From positions 1 through 64,000 of the forward strand of contig NZ_JAVRIC010000022.1 of assembly GCF_031846245.1 (NCBI RefSeq): a DNA stretch of 64,000 nt. Reading direction: 5' to 3'. Within the stretch, counting starts at the first letter, position 1. The number at the start of each line of letters is the position of its first letter. This stretch comes from Banduia mediterranea. Lineage in GTDB: Bacteria; Pseudomonadota; Gammaproteobacteria; Nevskiales; Nevskiaceae. The translations under genes and the position numbers were made by a program. The notes under the pieces were generated by a model that was not told the DNA's origin, ran no database searches, and saw nothing but the letters and a program-made list of their open reading frames with translations. This document shows, piece by piece, positions 26,781 to 36,819 of the stretch.

Positions 26781-28016
26781 TTAAAAGTTGCCCCGGAACC
26801 AGTGCATCACCCGGTCCAGAGCCTGTTTGATTCCCCCGTGTTCGAGTTCGCTGCGGTCGCCGGGCAAGTGATCCCGACCGAACAGCAGCAAACCCACCCC
26901 GGTTGCGTAAACCGGATTGCGTGCAACCTCGGTGAGCCCGCGCACGTTGTGCGGCAGACCCAGCCGAACCGGCACCTCGAAGATTTCCTCGGCCAGTTCC
27001 ACCACGCCCGGAATCTTGGAGCTGCCGCCGGTGAGCACCACGCCGCCGGCGATCAGGTCGTAGAAGCCGCTGCGATGCAGCTCGCGCTTGATGAAGTCGC
27101 GGAACAGCTCCTCGTAGCGCGCGCGGATGACCTCACTCATCGCCTGCCGGGAAATGCGGCGCGGCGGATGGTCGCCGGTTGACGGCACCTCGATTTCCTC
27201 GTCGCGCTCCAGCATCTGCGGCAGCGCGCAGCCGTGCTTGATCTTGATCTCGCCGGCCGCCTGGGTCGGCGTGCGGAACATCGCGGCGATGTCGCGTGTG
27301 ACGTATTCGCCGGCGATCGGCACCACCGCCGTATGGCGGATCGAACCGTCCTTGAAGATCGCGATGTCCGAAGTGCCGTGACCGATGTCGACCAGGCACA
27401 CGCCGAGGTCGCGCTCGTCCGGCATCAGCACCGCATAGGAGGACGCCAGCGGCTCCAGGATCAGACGGTCGACCTGCAGACCGCAGCTCTCCACGCATTT
27501 GTGGATGTTCTGCGCGGCCGAGACCGAGACCGAGACCATGTGCACCTTGGCTTCGAGCCGCACGCCGAACATGCCGGCCGGTTCACGGATGCCCTCCTGT
27601 CCGTCGACCGACCATTCCTGCGGCACCACGTGCAGAACTTTCTGGTCGTTGGGGATCGGCACGGCACGCGCCGCGTCGATCACGCGTTCCTTGTCGGCCT
27701 CGCTGACCTCCTTGTTGCGCACCGCGACGATGCCCTGCGAATTGAAGGCCTTGACGTGGCTGCCGGAAATGCCGGCGTACACCGACTGCACGCGGCAGCC
27801 GGCCATCAGTTCGGCCTCTTCGATCGCACGCCGGATCGATTGCGTGGTCGCCTCGATATCCACCACCACGCCGCGCGACAATCCACGCGAGGGATGTGAG
27901 CCCAGGCCCACGATCTCCAGTGAACCGTCGGTGCCGATCTCGCCGACGATCGCCACGACCTTGGAGGTGCCGATATCCAGGCCGACAAGCAGATTCTTGG
28001 CGGTCCGTTTAGCCAT
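26781..28016 (-). CDS. ftsA: Cell division protein FtsA
   Basis: This 411-residue actin-like ATPase starts MAKRTAKNLLVGLDIGTSKV, has LVDIGHGTSDIAIFKDG (phosphate 2) and GVVLTGGSSKIPGV (adenosine motif), and ends in a short amphipathic helix (LDRVMHWFRGNF) that should bind the membrane. FtsA tethers FtsZ and recruits later division proteins. Two ATGs are possible: 28025 and 28016. GAGG lies nine bases before the second, a better spacing, so I chose 28016. The gene overlaps the end of ftsQ by eight bases. Confidence 0.97.
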   Translation of the reverse strand: MAKRTAKNLLVGLDIGTSKVVAIVGEIGTDGSLEIVGLGSHPSRGLSRGVVVDIEATTQSIRRAIEEAELMAGCRVQSVYAGISGSHVKAFNSQGIVAVRNKEVSEADKERVIDAARAVPIPNDQKVLHVVPQEWSVDGQEGIREPAGMFGVRLEAKVHMVSVSVSAAQNIHKCVESCGLQVDRLILEPLASSYAVLMPDERDLGVCLVDIGHGTSDIAIFKDGSIRHTAVVPIAGEYVTRDIAAMFRTPTQAAGEIKIKHGCALPQMLERDEEIEVPSTGDHPPRRISRQAMSEVIRARYEELFRDFIKRELHRSGFYDLIAGGVVLTGGSSKIPGVVELAEEIFEVPVRLGLPHNVRGLTEVARNPVYATGVGLLLFGRDHLPGDRSELEHGGIKQALDRVMHWFRGNF

Positions 28017-28788
28017 TTTTTGCATCCTCTTCTTCCGTCGGCAGACGCCAGCCGACGGCGAATCCGTTGCTGTAGCGCAGGTCCACGTAGTTCACGCGTT
28101 CCAGTTCATTGACCAATGCGGGCAACACTTCGGTGGCGATGCGCTCGGCCTGCCGGGCCGGCGACTCACGCCCCAGGCGCAGCTCGACACCGTCAGCGGT
28201 GCCCATGTACCACTCGCCGCGCGCGTCCATGCGCACGCTGCGCGGGCTCAAGGGCGTGGCACCGAGCCGCTGCACCAGGGCCATGTAGGCGTCGAGCACC
28301 TCGAGCACTCGGCCGCCCGGCCCGTCGAGTCGCGGCAGGCTGTCGGACAGTTCTTCCGGCGCAGGCGGTGTGAACACCACGCCCTGTTCGGACAAGGCAC
28401 CGGCCGCGCCCCAACGCGCAGCGGCCCGGTGCTCTGCCACTTTCACGCGCAGCACGCCGGGCCATGCGCGCGTCACGCGCGCACTGGCGATCCAGGGTTC
28501 GGACTCCAGCTTGTCCCGAATCGCGGCCAGATCCACGGCGAAGAAGCCGCCGCCGACCAAGGGTTCGATGCGCCCGCGCAGCTGCTGCGGCGAAACATGT
28601 GCGAAATCGCCATCCAGGCGCAGTTGTTCGATGCGCGGACCGCCGTTGTCCATCGCCTGCGTCACGGCCCAGGCCAGGGTGCACAGCCCGATCAGCGCCG
28701 CCACGAACGGCCAGGCGCGCAGCGAGGGTGGCAAGGGATTGACGGCGGCGTCGACCGGCGCGTCGAAAGTGATGGCCTCAGACGGCAT
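28009..28788 (-). CDS. ftsQ: Cell division protein FtsQ
   Basis: The 259-residue protein has a cytoplasmic proline-containing N-terminus, a transmembrane segment (about residues 25-45), a POTRA domain beginning near RIEQLRLDGDFAHVSPQQL, and the PWIASARVTRAWPGVLRVKVAEH block typical of FtsQ. It forms the FtsQLB complex that activates septal peptidoglycan synthesis. The gene overlaps the end of ddl by 11 bases and the start of ftsA by eight. Confidence 0.95.
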   Translation of the reverse strand: MPSEAITFDAPVDAAVNPLPPSLRAWPFVAALIGLCTLAWAVTQAMDNGGPRIEQLRLDGDFAHVSPQQLRGRIEPLVGGGFFAVDLAAIRDKLESEPWIASARVTRAWPGVLRVKVAEHRAAARWGAAGALSEQGVVFTPPAPEELSDSLPRLDGPGGRVLEVLDAYMALVQRLGATPLSPRSVRMDARGEWYMGTADGVELRLGRESPARQAERIATEVLPALVNELERVNYVDLRYSNGFAVGWRLPTEEEDAKNG

Positions 28789-29761
28789 CGGAGGTCTCCA
28801 GGCCGGCTTCGAGAATCCGCCAGCACAGTTCGTCGAAGTCGATGCCGGCGGTCTTGGCCGCCATCGGCACCAGCGAATGCGAGGTCATTCCGGGCAGCGT
28901 GTTGACCTCGATCAGATATTCACGGCCCTGTTCGTCGAGCAGAAAGTCGACGCGGCCCCAGCCGCTGCCGCCGATCAGCTCGAAGGCGCGCAGACACAGA
29001 CTGCGCAGCTCCATCTCACGCGCCGGCGCCAGCCCGGCCGGGCAGTGATACTGGGTTTCGTCCGAGATGTATTTGGCGTGGTAGTCGTAGAACTCGGAGG
29101 CCGGCACGATGCGGATGATCGGCAGAGCCTCGCCGTCCAGAATCGAGCAGGTGTACTCCCCGCCGCCGATGTTGCGTTCCGCCAGTACCACACGCTGGCG
29201 TTCGTTGTACTCGCCGGCCGCCCGGCGGAATGCCGAAACCGCCGAGGAGGCGAAAGCAACCTTGCTGATGCCGACGCTGGAACCTTCGGCCGCCGGCTTC
29301 ATGAAGTACGGATAGCCCAGCGTCTCGCCGGCCGCGAGGGCATCCTCGTTCGAGGCCAGCAGCATCCATTCCGGCGTAGGCAGACCTTCAGCCTTCCAGA
29401 TGCGCTTGGTTCGCAGCTTGTCCATCGCCAGCGCCGAGGCAAGCACGCCGCAGCCGCCGTAGGCGATGCCCTGCAGATCCAGCAGCGCCTGCACGGTGCC
29501 GTCTTCGCCACCGGTGCCATGCATGATGTTGAAGGCGCGCTGATAACCCTGACGACCCAAGGCCAGCAGCGTGTCGCGATCGGCGTCGATCAGGGTGGCG
29601 TCGACGCCGCGACGCCGCAGCGCGGCATAGACGTTGGCACCGGACTGCAAGGAGACCTCGCGCTCGCTCGACCAACCGCCGCACAGCACGGCGACGCGGC
29701 CGAAGGCGCGCGGATCCTCGATCCGCGGTGAGGCGTGAGGCGTGAGGCGTGAGGCGTTCAT
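28778..29761 (-). CDS. ddl: D-alanine--D-alanine ligase
   Basis: The 327-residue ATP-grasp enzyme contains RVAVLCGGWSSEREVSLQSG, MHGTGGEDGTVQALLDLQGI, FMKPAAEGSSVGISKV and LIEVNTLPGMTSHSLVPMAA, all standard for Ddl. It joins two D-alanines with ATP for the peptidoglycan stem. The ATG overlaps the murB stop by four bases (ATGA). The first 20 codons are unusual: they include four tandem copies of a seven-base repeat (29728-29755) and a perfect palindrome at 29709-29727. They encode a dispensable-looking leader (ASRLTPHASPRIEDPR) before the first conserved strand. No better start lies closer to that strand. Confidence 0.95.
   Translation of the reverse strand: MNASRLTPHASPRIEDPRAFGRVAVLCGGWSSEREVSLQSGANVYAALRRRGVDATLIDADRDTLLALGRQGYQRAFNIMHGTGGEDGTVQALLDLQGIAYGGCGVLASALAMDKLRTKRIWKAEGLPTPEWMLLASNEDALAAGETLGYPYFMKPAAEGSSVGISKVAFASSAVSAFRRAAGEYNERQRVVLAERNIGGGEYTCSILDGEALPIIRIVPASEFYDYHAKYISDETQYHCPAGLAPAREMELRSLCLRAFELIGGSGWGRVDFLLDEQGREYLIEVNTLPGMTSHSLVPMAAKTAGIDFDELCWRILEAGLETSDAV
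29728..29755. repeat. Heptanucleotide tandem repeat inside the ddl start region
   Basis: Four perfect copies of GTGAGGC on the plus strand, followed by a partial copy, lie a few codons into ddl. Because the unit is seven bases, gain or loss of one copy would shift the ddl reading frame. Just beyond is a perfect palindrome (29709-29727, CGCGGATC/GATCCGCG around CTC). Confidence 0.9.
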
Positions 29762-30681
29762 GCTGCGTCTCCAACAAACCGGACCTCGGGCTGCAGCTTC
29801 ACGCCGCGTTGGCGTTCCACTTCGGCTCGCACGAAATCGATCAGACGTTCGACGTCGGCCGCACGCGCACCGGCTTCGGTGACGATGAAGTTGGCGTGCA
29901 TGGCCGACACCACGGCGCCACCGATGCGATGGCCCTTGAGTCCACAGGACTCGATCAAACGAGCGGCGTGATCGCCCTGCGGGTTGCGGAAGGTGCTGCC
30001 GGCGGTCGGCTTGCCCACCGGCTGCGTGGCGCGACGCTTGGTCAGCCAGGCCTTCATGTCGGCCGCGCCGGAGCCGTCCGCATCGGCGTCCAGGCGCAGA
30101 CGCGCGGCGGTGAATCCGGCGAAGCCGGCCGGCGCAACCACATGACGGTAGCCGGTTTCGAAGGCCGCTTTCGGCAGCCATTCGAAATGCCCGTCGTCGA
30201 ACAGCACTTCGACGGACTCCACGAAATCCCAGGTCTCGCCGCCGTGCGCGCCGGCGTTCATCGCCAGCGCGCCGCCGAGCGTGCCGGGCACGCCAATCAG
30301 GAAGCCGAGGCCGGCCAGTTTCGCGTCGGCGCAGGTCTTGGCGAGGCGTGCGCAGTGGGCGGCGGCACCGGCCTGCACCAGCCGGGACCCGGAAACAGCA
30401 AGCTCCGGGCGGATTTCGTCGAATCCGTCCTTCAGGCAGATCACCGTGCCGCGGATGCCGCCGTCGCGCACCAGCAGATTGCTGCCGAGACCGACCCAGC
30501 TCATCGGTTCGCTGTCCGGCAGTTGCCGCACGAAATCCGAAAGATCCTCGCGGTCCGCCGGCTCGAACCAACGGTCCGCCGGCCCACCGACGCGCCAGGA
30601 GGTATGCAGCGCCATCGACTCGCCGTACGCCAGGCGCCCGCGCACGCCGCTTTGCGGCTCCCGGATACGCTGCGCATTCAT
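29758..30681 (-). CDS. murB: UDP-N-acetylenolpyruvoylglucosamine reductase MurB
   Basis: This 307-residue type I/II MurB-like flavoenzyme has [33 protein letters not shown] in the FAD site, [20 protein letters not shown], the catalytic serine in AGSTFRNP, and a final LQPEVRFVG with the catalytic glutamate. It reduces the enolpyruvyl group to make UDP-MurNAc. murB lies between murC and ddl, an arrangement found in some bacteria but not in E. coli, where it is elsewhere. The start overlaps the murC stop by four bases. Confidence 0.96.
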   Translation of the reverse strand: MNAQRIREPQSGVRGRLAYGESMALHTSWRVGGPADRWFEPADREDLSDFVRQLPDSEPMSWVGLGSNLLVRDGGIRGTVICLKDGFDEIRPELAVSGSRLVQAGAAAHCARLAKTCADAKLAGLGFLIGVPGTLGGALAMNAGAHGGETWDFVESVEVLFDDGHFEWLPKAAFETGYRHVVAPAGFAGFTAARLRLDADADGSGAADMKAWLTKRRATQPVGKPTAGSTFRNPQGDHAARLIESCGLKGHRIGGAVVSAMHANFIVTEAGARAADVERLIDFVRAEVERQRGVKLQPEVRFVGDAA

Positions 30682-32111
30682 GCGCCACCCCCGAAGCGGT
30701 CGGCCAGCAGCCCCGGCAGGCTGCCGATATCGCCGGCACCCAGTGTCAACAACACGTCACCGTCACGCAGCACCGCCGCCAGCGCGTCGGGCAATTCGGC
30801 AAGCTTGTCCACGAATACGGGGGAAACCTTGCCGCGTGCCCGAATGCCGCGCGCCAGGCTGCGGCCATCGGCATTGGCGATCGGCGCTTCACCGGCGGCA
30901 TAGACTTCGGTCAGCAGCAGTTCGTCGACGCTCGACAGCACCGCGCAGAAGTCGTCGAACAGATCGCGCGTGCGTGAGTAGCGGTGCGGCTGGAAGCTCA
31001 CGACCAGCCGACGTCCCGGGTTGGCCGAACGCATCGCTTCGAAGGTGGCGGCGAGTTCGCGCGGGTGGTGACCGTAGTCGTCGACCAGGCGCACGCGCGC
31101 AGTACCGATCGTGATCTCGCCGTGCGATTCGCAGCGTCGTCCGATCCCCTGGAATTCGGCCAGCGCCTTGCGGATCGCCGTGAACGGCACATCGAGTTCA
31201 TGCGCGATCGCCACGGCAACCAGCGCGTTCTCGACGTTGTGCCGTCCCGGCAGATTCAGGAACAGCGATTCGCGCTGACCATCCGGCGTCAGCACTTCGA
31301 AGCGGCTGCCCTCGCCATCGGACCGCACGTTCTCGGCGCGAATGTCGGCGTCCTCGGCGAAACCGTAGGTCAGCACCGGCCGACCCACTTCCGGCAGCAT
31401 CTGGCGGACCACGGCGTCGTCGATGCACATCACCACCAGGCCATAGAACGGCAGCCGCGCCAGGAATTCGAGGAAGGTCGCACGCAGCCGCGCAAAGTCG
31501 CCGCCGTAGGTTTCCAGATGATCGGCGTCGATATTGGTGACCGCGGCGATCATCGGCGTCAGATGCAGGAACGAGGCATCGGATTCGTCGGCTTCGGCCA
31601 CAAGGTAGTCGCCGGCGCCGAGCCGTGCATTGGTGCCGGCCGACTTGACGCGGCCGCCGACGACGAAGGTCGGGTCCAGTCCGCCTTCGGCGAGCGTGGC
31701 CGCGACCAGGCTCGTGGTCGTGGTCTTGCCGTGGGTGCCGGCGATGGCGATGCCGTAGCGGAAACGCATCAGCTCGGCCAGCATCTCGGCACGCCGCACC
31801 ACCGGAATCAGCCGCCGGTGCGCCTCGACCACCTCGGCGTTGTCGGCCCTGACCGCGGTCGAGGCGACCACGACATCGGCCCCCTGAACATTGTCGGCAA
31901 CGTGTTCGGAGAAAATGCGGGCACCCAGCGAGGCCAGCTGGCGCGTCACCGCCGAGTCCTTGAGATCGGAGCCGGAGACTTCGTAGCCCAGATTGATCAG
32001 CACCTCGGCGATTCCGGCCATGCCGGAACCCCCGATGCCGATCAGGTGTATGCGGCGCACGCGACGCATCGGCGCCGAGACCAGTCGTGCCATTCCGGCG
32101 GCATTCATCAT
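30678..32111 (-). CDS. murC: UDP-N-acetylmuramate--L-alanine ligase MurC
   Basis: The 477-residue Mur ligase shows [17 protein letters not shown] at the N-terminal UDP site, the ATP loop GTHGKTTT at 125-132, [14 protein letters not shown] and [14 protein letters not shown] in the centre, and [14 protein letters not shown] and [10 protein letters not shown] in the C-terminal domain. It adds L-alanine to UDP-MurNAc. Two adjacent ATG codons begin the gene and both overlap the murG stop. The first, at 32111, is used here; the second would remove one residue. Confidence 0.97.
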   Translation of the reverse strand: MMNAAGMARLVSAPMRRVRRIHLIGIGGSGMAGIAEVLINLGYEVSGSDLKDSAVTRQLASLGARIFSEHVADNVQGADVVVASTAVRADNAEVVEAHRRLIPVVRRAEMLAELMRFRYGIAIAGTHGKTTTTSLVAATLAEGGLDPTFVVGGRVKSAGTNARLGAGDYLVAEADESDASFLHLTPMIAAVTNIDADHLETYGGDFARLRATFLEFLARLPFYGLVVMCIDDAVVRQMLPEVGRPVLTYGFAEDADIRAENVRSDGEGSRFEVLTPDGQRESLFLNLPGRHNVENALVAVAIAHELDVPFTAIRKALAEFQGIGRRCESHGEITIGTARVRLVDDYGHHPRELAATFEAMRSANPGRRLVVSFQPHRYSRTRDLFDDFCAVLSSVDELLLTEVYAAGEAPIANADGRSLARGIRARGKVSPVFVDKLAELPDALAAVLRDGDVLLTLGAGDIGSLPGLLADRFGGGA

Positions 32112-33169
32112 TTGCGCGCCTCCTGCAACAACGTGCTGACGATCACGTCCAAGGCGCGCGGCCAGGCTGCCGCACGCGCCGCTTCGGACATGCGCAACAG
32201 CACCTCGCGGTCGGCCGTCAGCGCGCTCAGGCTGTCCGCCAGCCGTTCCGGCGTCAGCGCCGACTCGGCAATCATCTCGGCCGCGCCGGCGCCGACCAGA
32301 TATTCGCCGTTGCGCGTCTGGTGATCGTCGGTGGCAAACGGAAACGGCACCAGCAGCGAAGCGCAGCCGGCTGCCGCCAGTTCCGCCACGGTCATCGCGC
32401 CGGACCGGCACAGCACCAGATCGGCCCAGGCATAGGCCGCCGGCATGTCTTCGATGAAGGCGTCGAGTCGCGCCTCCACGTTTGCTTCGCGATAGGACTG
32501 CTCGGCCACCTCGAGCGTGCGACCGGCCTGATGCCAGACCTGCGGGCGACGCTCGGCGGACATCTGCGCCAGGGCCTGTGGTACCCGTTCGTTCAGCGCC
32601 CGCGCGCCCTGGCTGCCGCCGAGTACGAGGACTCGAATCGCGCCGTCCCGACCCGCCAGCCGCTGCGCCGGTGCCGGCACCGCCGCGAAGCCGGCACGCA
32701 CCGGATTGCCCACCGTCACGCCATTGCGGATCGAACCCGGGAAGGCTTGCAGAACCCGCCGCGCGAAGCGCGCGAGGATGCGGTTGGTGGTGCCCGGCGC
32801 GGCGTTCTGTTCGTGTATCACCAGCGGCTGGCGCATCAGCCAGGACGCGAGCCCGCCCGGACCGGCGACGTAGCCACCCATGCCCAGCACCACGTTCGGC
32901 TTGCGACGCCGCACCACGGCCAGCGCCTGAATCAGCGCCCGGCCCACGGCCAGCGGCGCAGTCAGCAGACTGAGCATGCCCTTGCCGCGCAGGCCGGCCA
33001 CACGGATCCATTCGACCTCGATGCCGTGGGCCGGCACCACGCGCGCTTCCAGCCCGGCCTGGGTGCCCATCCAGAACACCTCATGCCCCAGCTCGCGCAG
33101 GCGCTGCGCGACGGCGAGTGCCGGAAACACGTGCCCGCCGGTGCCGCCGGCCAGGATCATCGCCTTCAT
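32108..33169 (-). CDS. murG: Lipid II synthase MurG
   Basis: The 353-residue GT28 glycosyltransferase has the N-terminal glycine motif [44 protein letters not shown], a [12 protein letters not shown] second glycine loop, and [15 protein letters not shown] with [16 protein letters not shown] at the donor site. It transfers GlcNAc from UDP-GlcNAc to lipid I at the inner membrane. The ATG overlaps the ftsW stop by four bases. All genes around it are in the same direction and overlapping. Confidence 0.97.
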   Translation of the reverse strand: MKAMILAGGTGGHVFPALAVAQRLRELGHEVFWMGTQAGLEARVVPAHGIEVEWIRVAGLRGKGMLSLLTAPLAVGRALIQALAVVRRRKPNVVLGMGGYVAGPGGLASWLMRQPLVIHEQNAAPGTTNRILARFARRVLQAFPGSIRNGVTVGNPVRAGFAAVPAPAQRLAGRDGAIRVLVLGGSQGARALNERVPQALAQMSAERRPQVWHQAGRTLEVAEQSYREANVEARLDAFIEDMPAAYAWADLVLCRSGAMTVAELAAAGCASLLVPFPFATDDHQTRNGEYLVGAGAAEMIAESALTPERLADSLSALTADREVLLRMSEAARAAAWPRALDVIVSTLLQEARK

Positions 33170-34347
33170 GTGCGCACCCCGGTGGGACGCCCGGCGACGG
33201 CGCGGCGGTTCTCGTGATCCACGCGCAGAATCAGTGCCAGCATCGCGCAGAAGGTGATCAGGCTGGAGCCGCCGTAGGACAGCAGCGGCAGGGTCAGACC
33301 CTTGGTCGGCAGCAGGCCGGTGTTGACGGCGAGATTGAGCATCGCCTGACCGCCGATCCAGCCGGTAAGCCCATAACAAAGGTAGGCGCGGAAGCGCTCG
33401 CCCTGCTGCTCGGCGACACGGCCGATTTCGAAGCCGCGCCAGCTCAGTACACCGTACAAGGCCAGCAGCACCACGGTGCCGGCGAGTCCGAATTCCTCGG
33501 CATAGATCGCGTAGATGAAGTCGGTGTACTGCTCCGGCAGGTACAGCAGCTTCTGTACGCTGTTGCCGAGCCCGACGCCAAACCATTCGCCGCGCCCGAT
33601 CGCGATCAGTGACTGCGACAGCTGCCAGCCGGTATTCTCGATATCCGCAAACGGATCGCGGAAGCTGAGAATGCGCCGCAGGCGATAGGCCTGCGAGGTC
33701 GCCAGATAGGCGAAGGCGCCGCCGGCCGCCAGCACTGGCAAAAACAGGTACAGCAGGCGCGCGCCGGCCAGGAACAGCATCAGGAACACCACGCCCGCGA
33801 GCACCGCGGCGGCGCCGAAATCCGGCTCCAGCAACAGCAGGCCGCAGGCCAGCCCGATCGGGAACAGCGGCCGCATCAGGCCGCTCAGGGAATTCTGGAA
33901 CGCCGCCTGACGCCGCACCAGATAGCCGGCCAGATAGACTACCAGCGCCAACCGCGCCGGCTCCGATGCCTGCAGGCTGAACAGCGGCAGATGAATCCAG
34001 CGGCGCGCGCCGTTGACCTCGCGCCCGACGCCGGGAATCAGCACCAGCATCAGCAGGAACAGCGCCAGCGCCAGCAGCCAGAAACCATTGCGTGCCCACA
34101 CTGACATCGGCACGCAGAACAGCCCGGCACCGACCGCCAATCCCATCGCGGTATAGATCAGCTGACGGAAGAAGTAGTACATCGGGTTGCCGGTCATCGA
34201 CTCGGCGACGGCCACCGACGCGGAAGCCACCATCACCAGACCCAGGGCCATCAGCGTGGCCACGGCCAGACAGAACGGCCGATCGAGCTGGCGCGGCGAC
34301 ACCACGAAGTGCAGACGCAGGGCATCGAAGGTGGCGGCGGCGTTCAT
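33166..34347 (-). CDS. ftsW: Lipid II polymerase FtsW (SEDS family)
   Basis: The 393-residue polytopic protein has about ten transmembrane segments and the SEDS signatures LEPDFGAAAVLAGV (with the catalytic Asp), GGWQLSQSLIAIGRG-like NTGWQLSQSLIAIG, and GLLPTKGLTLPLLSYGGSS near the C-terminus. FtsW polymerises septal glycan together with FtsI. The ATG overlaps the murD stop by four bases, and its own stop overlaps the murG start. Confidence 0.96.
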   Translation of the reverse strand: MNAAATFDALRLHFVVSPRQLDRPFCLAVATLMALGLVMVASASVAVAESMTGNPMYYFFRQLIYTAMGLAVGAGLFCVPMSVWARNGFWLLALALFLLMLVLIPGVGREVNGARRWIHLPLFSLQASEPARLALVVYLAGYLVRRQAAFQNSLSGLMRPLFPIGLACGLLLLEPDFGAAAVLAGVVFLMLFLAGARLLYLFLPVLAAGGAFAYLATSQAYRLRRILSFRDPFADIENTGWQLSQSLIAIGRGEWFGVGLGNSVQKLLYLPEQYTDFIYAIYAEEFGLAGTVVLLALYGVLSWRGFEIGRVAEQQGERFRAYLCYGLTGWIGGQAMLNLAVNTGLLPTKGLTLPLLSYGGSSLITFCAMLALILRVDHENRRAVAGRPTGVRT

Positions 34348-35684
34348 TCCGCACCCTGCCTGGCAAGCTGCGCGAAACGCAGTCCACGTTCGATGTAGTT
34401 GCTGAACTGGTCGAGACTGGCACAGGCCGGGCTCAGCAATACCTGGTCCCCCGGTTGGGCGCAGTCGCGCGCTTCGCGCACGGCTTCGTCGAGCGTATGC
34501 ACGCGCGACACCGGCAAGGCGCCGACAAGTCCGCGCTGCAGCTTGTCGGCGTCCTCGCCGTAGACGATCGCGGCACGGCCCTTTTCGGCGAGCGGCGGCC
34601 GCAGCGGCGAGAAGTCCTGACCCTTGCCCCGACCGCCTCCGAGCCACACGATCGGACCCGAAAGGCCACGCAAGGCTGCCAGCGTGGAGCCCACGTTGGT
34701 GCCCTTGGAATCGTCGATCCAGGTCACGCCACCGGCGTCCGACACCCACTGGCAGCGATGCGGCAGGCCTGGGAATGCACGCAGCGCCTGCAGCGCCGGC
34801 GCCAGCGCGATACCGGCGGCTTCGCCCAGGGCCAGCGCGGCCAGGGCGTTGGCGGCATTGTGCAGTCCGATCATGCGAAGTTCGGACATGGCGAGGAGGC
34901 GCTGCGCGCCGCGCATCAGCCAGTTCTGGCCGTCGGCGTGCAGCAGACCATAGTGACCGTCCTGCGGCAGATCGAGGCCGAAGCTCAGCACGGCCGACGC
35001 CTGTTCCGCATTGCGCGAGGTGGCGACATCGTCACGATTGACCACCGCGACATCGGCACCGCGATAGATACCGGACTTGATGCGCCCGTAGTTCTCCATC
35101 GTGTGGTGCCGGTCGAGATGATCCTCGGACAGGTTGAGCACGGTCGCAGCGGTGCTGCGCAGACTATGCGTCGTTTCGAGCTGGAAGCTCGAAAGCTCCA
35201 GCACGTAGAGGTCGGCACTCGCGTCGAGCAGATCGAGCACCGGCTTGCCGAGATTGCCGCCGAGCTTCACGTTCAGACCGGCGGCGCGCGCCATGTCACC
35301 GAGCAGTGTCGTGACGGTGGACTTGCCGTTGGACCCAGTGATGGCGATGACGGCCGGGTCCCGGGGAAGCGCGCGTGCGAACAATTCAACGTCGCCGAGA
35401 ATCGGCACGCCGGCGGCGGCGAGCCTTTGCACGAACTCGTTGTCCAGCGAAACACCCGGCGACACGATGGCGCCGGCGAATCGGTTCAGCGGCTCCGGCG
35501 CAGAAAAGGCTCCAACGTGAAACGCCACTTGCGGGAAATCGGCACGCAGCGCTGCAAGGTCCGGCGGCGAGTCACGGCTGTCAGTCGCCAGACATACGGC
35601 GCCTTCACGCAGCAGATAGCGCAGCGCGGAAGTCCCGGACGCCCCGAGCCCGACAACGAGCCAGTGTTGTGCGCGAAAGCTCAT
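34344..35684 (-). CDS. murD: UDP-N-acetylmuramoylalanine--D-glutamate ligase MurD
   Basis: This 446-residue Mur ligase has WLVVGLGASGTSALRYLL at the N-terminus, the ATP loop GSNGKST at 117-123, LELSSFQLETTHSLR, NLSEDHLDRHHTMENYG, and WIDDSKGTNVGSTLAAL in the C-terminal domain. It adds D-glutamate to UDP-MurNAc-L-Ala. A 52-base gap separates it from mraY, one of the few non-overlapping junctions in the cluster, so a weak internal promoter is possible; none is obvious. Confidence 0.97.
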   Translation of the reverse strand: MSFRAQHWLVVGLGASGTSALRYLLREGAVCLATDSRDSPPDLAALRADFPQVAFHVGAFSAPEPLNRFAGAIVSPGVSLDNEFVQRLAAAGVPILGDVELFARALPRDPAVIAITGSNGKSTVTTLLGDMARAAGLNVKLGGNLGKPVLDLLDASADLYVLELSSFQLETTHSLRSTAATVLNLSEDHLDRHHTMENYGRIKSGIYRGADVAVVNRDDVATSRNAEQASAVLSFGLDLPQDGHYGLLHADGQNWLMRGAQRLLAMSELRMIGLHNAANALAALALGEAAGIALAPALQALRAFPGLPHRCQWVSDAGGVTWIDDSKGTNVGSTLAALRGLSGPIVWLGGGRGKGQDFSPLRPPLAEKGRAAIVYGEDADKLQRGLVGALPVSRVHTLDEAVREARDCAQPGDQVLLSPACASLDQFSNYIERGLRFAQLARQGAE

Positions 35685-35736
35685 CGCCGCACCTCCCCGG
35701 CATTTTCACCGGTCCCGAACAATGTCGGCCAGGTCG

Positions 35737-36819
35737 TCATCGGATCTTCAAGGTCGACAGACCGATCAGCACCAGAATCAGCGTCACGATCCAGAATCGG
35801 ACGATGATCTTGGGTTCCGGCCAGCCCTTGAGTTCGAAGTGGTGGTGCAGCGGCGCCATGCGGAAGATGCGCTTCTTGCGCAGCTTGTAGCTGCCCACCT
35901 GCAGGGCCACCGACAGGGTTTCGGCGACGAATACGCCGCCCATGATCGCCAGCACCAGTTCCTGGCGAACCAGCACCGCGACCACACCCAGAGCCGCCCC
36001 CAGCGCCAGCGCGCCGACATCGCCCATGAACACCTGCGCGGGATAGGCGTTGAACCACAGGAAGCCGAGACCGGCGCCTGCGATGGCGGTGCAGAACGGC
36101 ACCAGTTCGCCGACCCCGGCGATGTACGGAATGCTGAGGTAGTCGGCGAACTTGACGTTGCCGGTGCAGTAGGCGAAGGCGGCCAGCGCGCCGGCCACCA
36201 GCACCGTCGGCATGATCGCGAGACCGTCCAGGCCATCGGTGAGGTTCACGGCATTGCTGGAGCCCACGATCACCAGATAGGCCCAGAGCACGTAGAAACC
36301 GCCCAGCGGCACCATCACGTCCTTGACGAACGGGAAGATCAGCCCGGTTTCGGCCGGCGTCTGTGCGGTGAAGTACAAGGTGCCGGTGGCGGCGAACCCG
36401 GCCAGCGACAACCACAGATACTTGTGCTTGGCCGACAGGCCCATGGATTTGCCGTAGCGCACCTTCTTGTAATCGTCGACAAAACCGACCGCGCCGAAGG
36501 ACATTGTCACCAGCCAGGCAATCCACACGAAACGGTTGGACAGATCGCTCCACAACAGCGTGCCGACGCTGACGGCAGCCAGGATCAGGGCACCGCCCAT
36601 GGTCGGCGTGCCGGACTTCTTGAGGTGGGTCTGCGGACCGTCGTCGCGCACCACCTGACCGATCTGGTGGAACTGCAGCCTGCGGATCATCCACGGGCCG
36701 AAGGCGAACGAGAACGCCAGCGCCGTGAGCACGCCGAGCACGGCACGCAGGCTCAGGTACTGGAATACCCGGAATCCGCTCTGGTATTGCTGCAGCCAGT
36801 CGCTCAAGTGGTACAGCAT
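35737..36819 (-). CDS. mraY: Phospho-N-acetylmuramoyl-pentapeptide transferase MraY
   Basis: The 360-residue protein has ten predicted transmembrane segments and the MraY signatures [29 protein letters not shown] (Asp pair at the active site), [13 protein letters not shown] with the catalytic aspartates, and [14 protein letters not shown] near the C-terminus. It attaches phospho-MurNAc-pentapeptide to undecaprenyl phosphate, giving lipid I. The ATG is immediately next to the murF stop with no spacer. Confidence 0.97.
   Translation of the reverse strand: MLYHLSDWLQQYQSGFRVFQYLSLRAVLGVLTALAFSFAFGPWMIRRLQFHQIGQVVRDDGPQTHLKKSGTPTMGGALILAAVSVGTLLWSDLSNRFVWIAWLVTMSFGAVGFVDDYKKVRYGKSMGLSAKHKYLWLSLAGFAATGTLYFTAQTPAETGLIFPFVKDVMVPLGGFYVLWAYLVIVGSSNAVNLTDGLDGLAIMPTVLVAGALAAFAYCTGNVKFADYLSIPYIAGVGELVPFCTAIAGAGLGFLWFNAYPAQVFMGDVGALALGAALGVVAVLVRQELVLAIMGGVFVAETLSVALQVGSYKLRKKRIFRMAPLHHHFELKGWPEPKIIVRFWIVTLILVLIGLSTLKIR

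Noticed and set aside
30678-33011. Apparent fusion of murC with upstream sequence in one frame
   Set aside because: The upstream part of the frame is antisense-free but out of frame with murG, and MurC starts cleanly at 32111 with the family's N-terminus.
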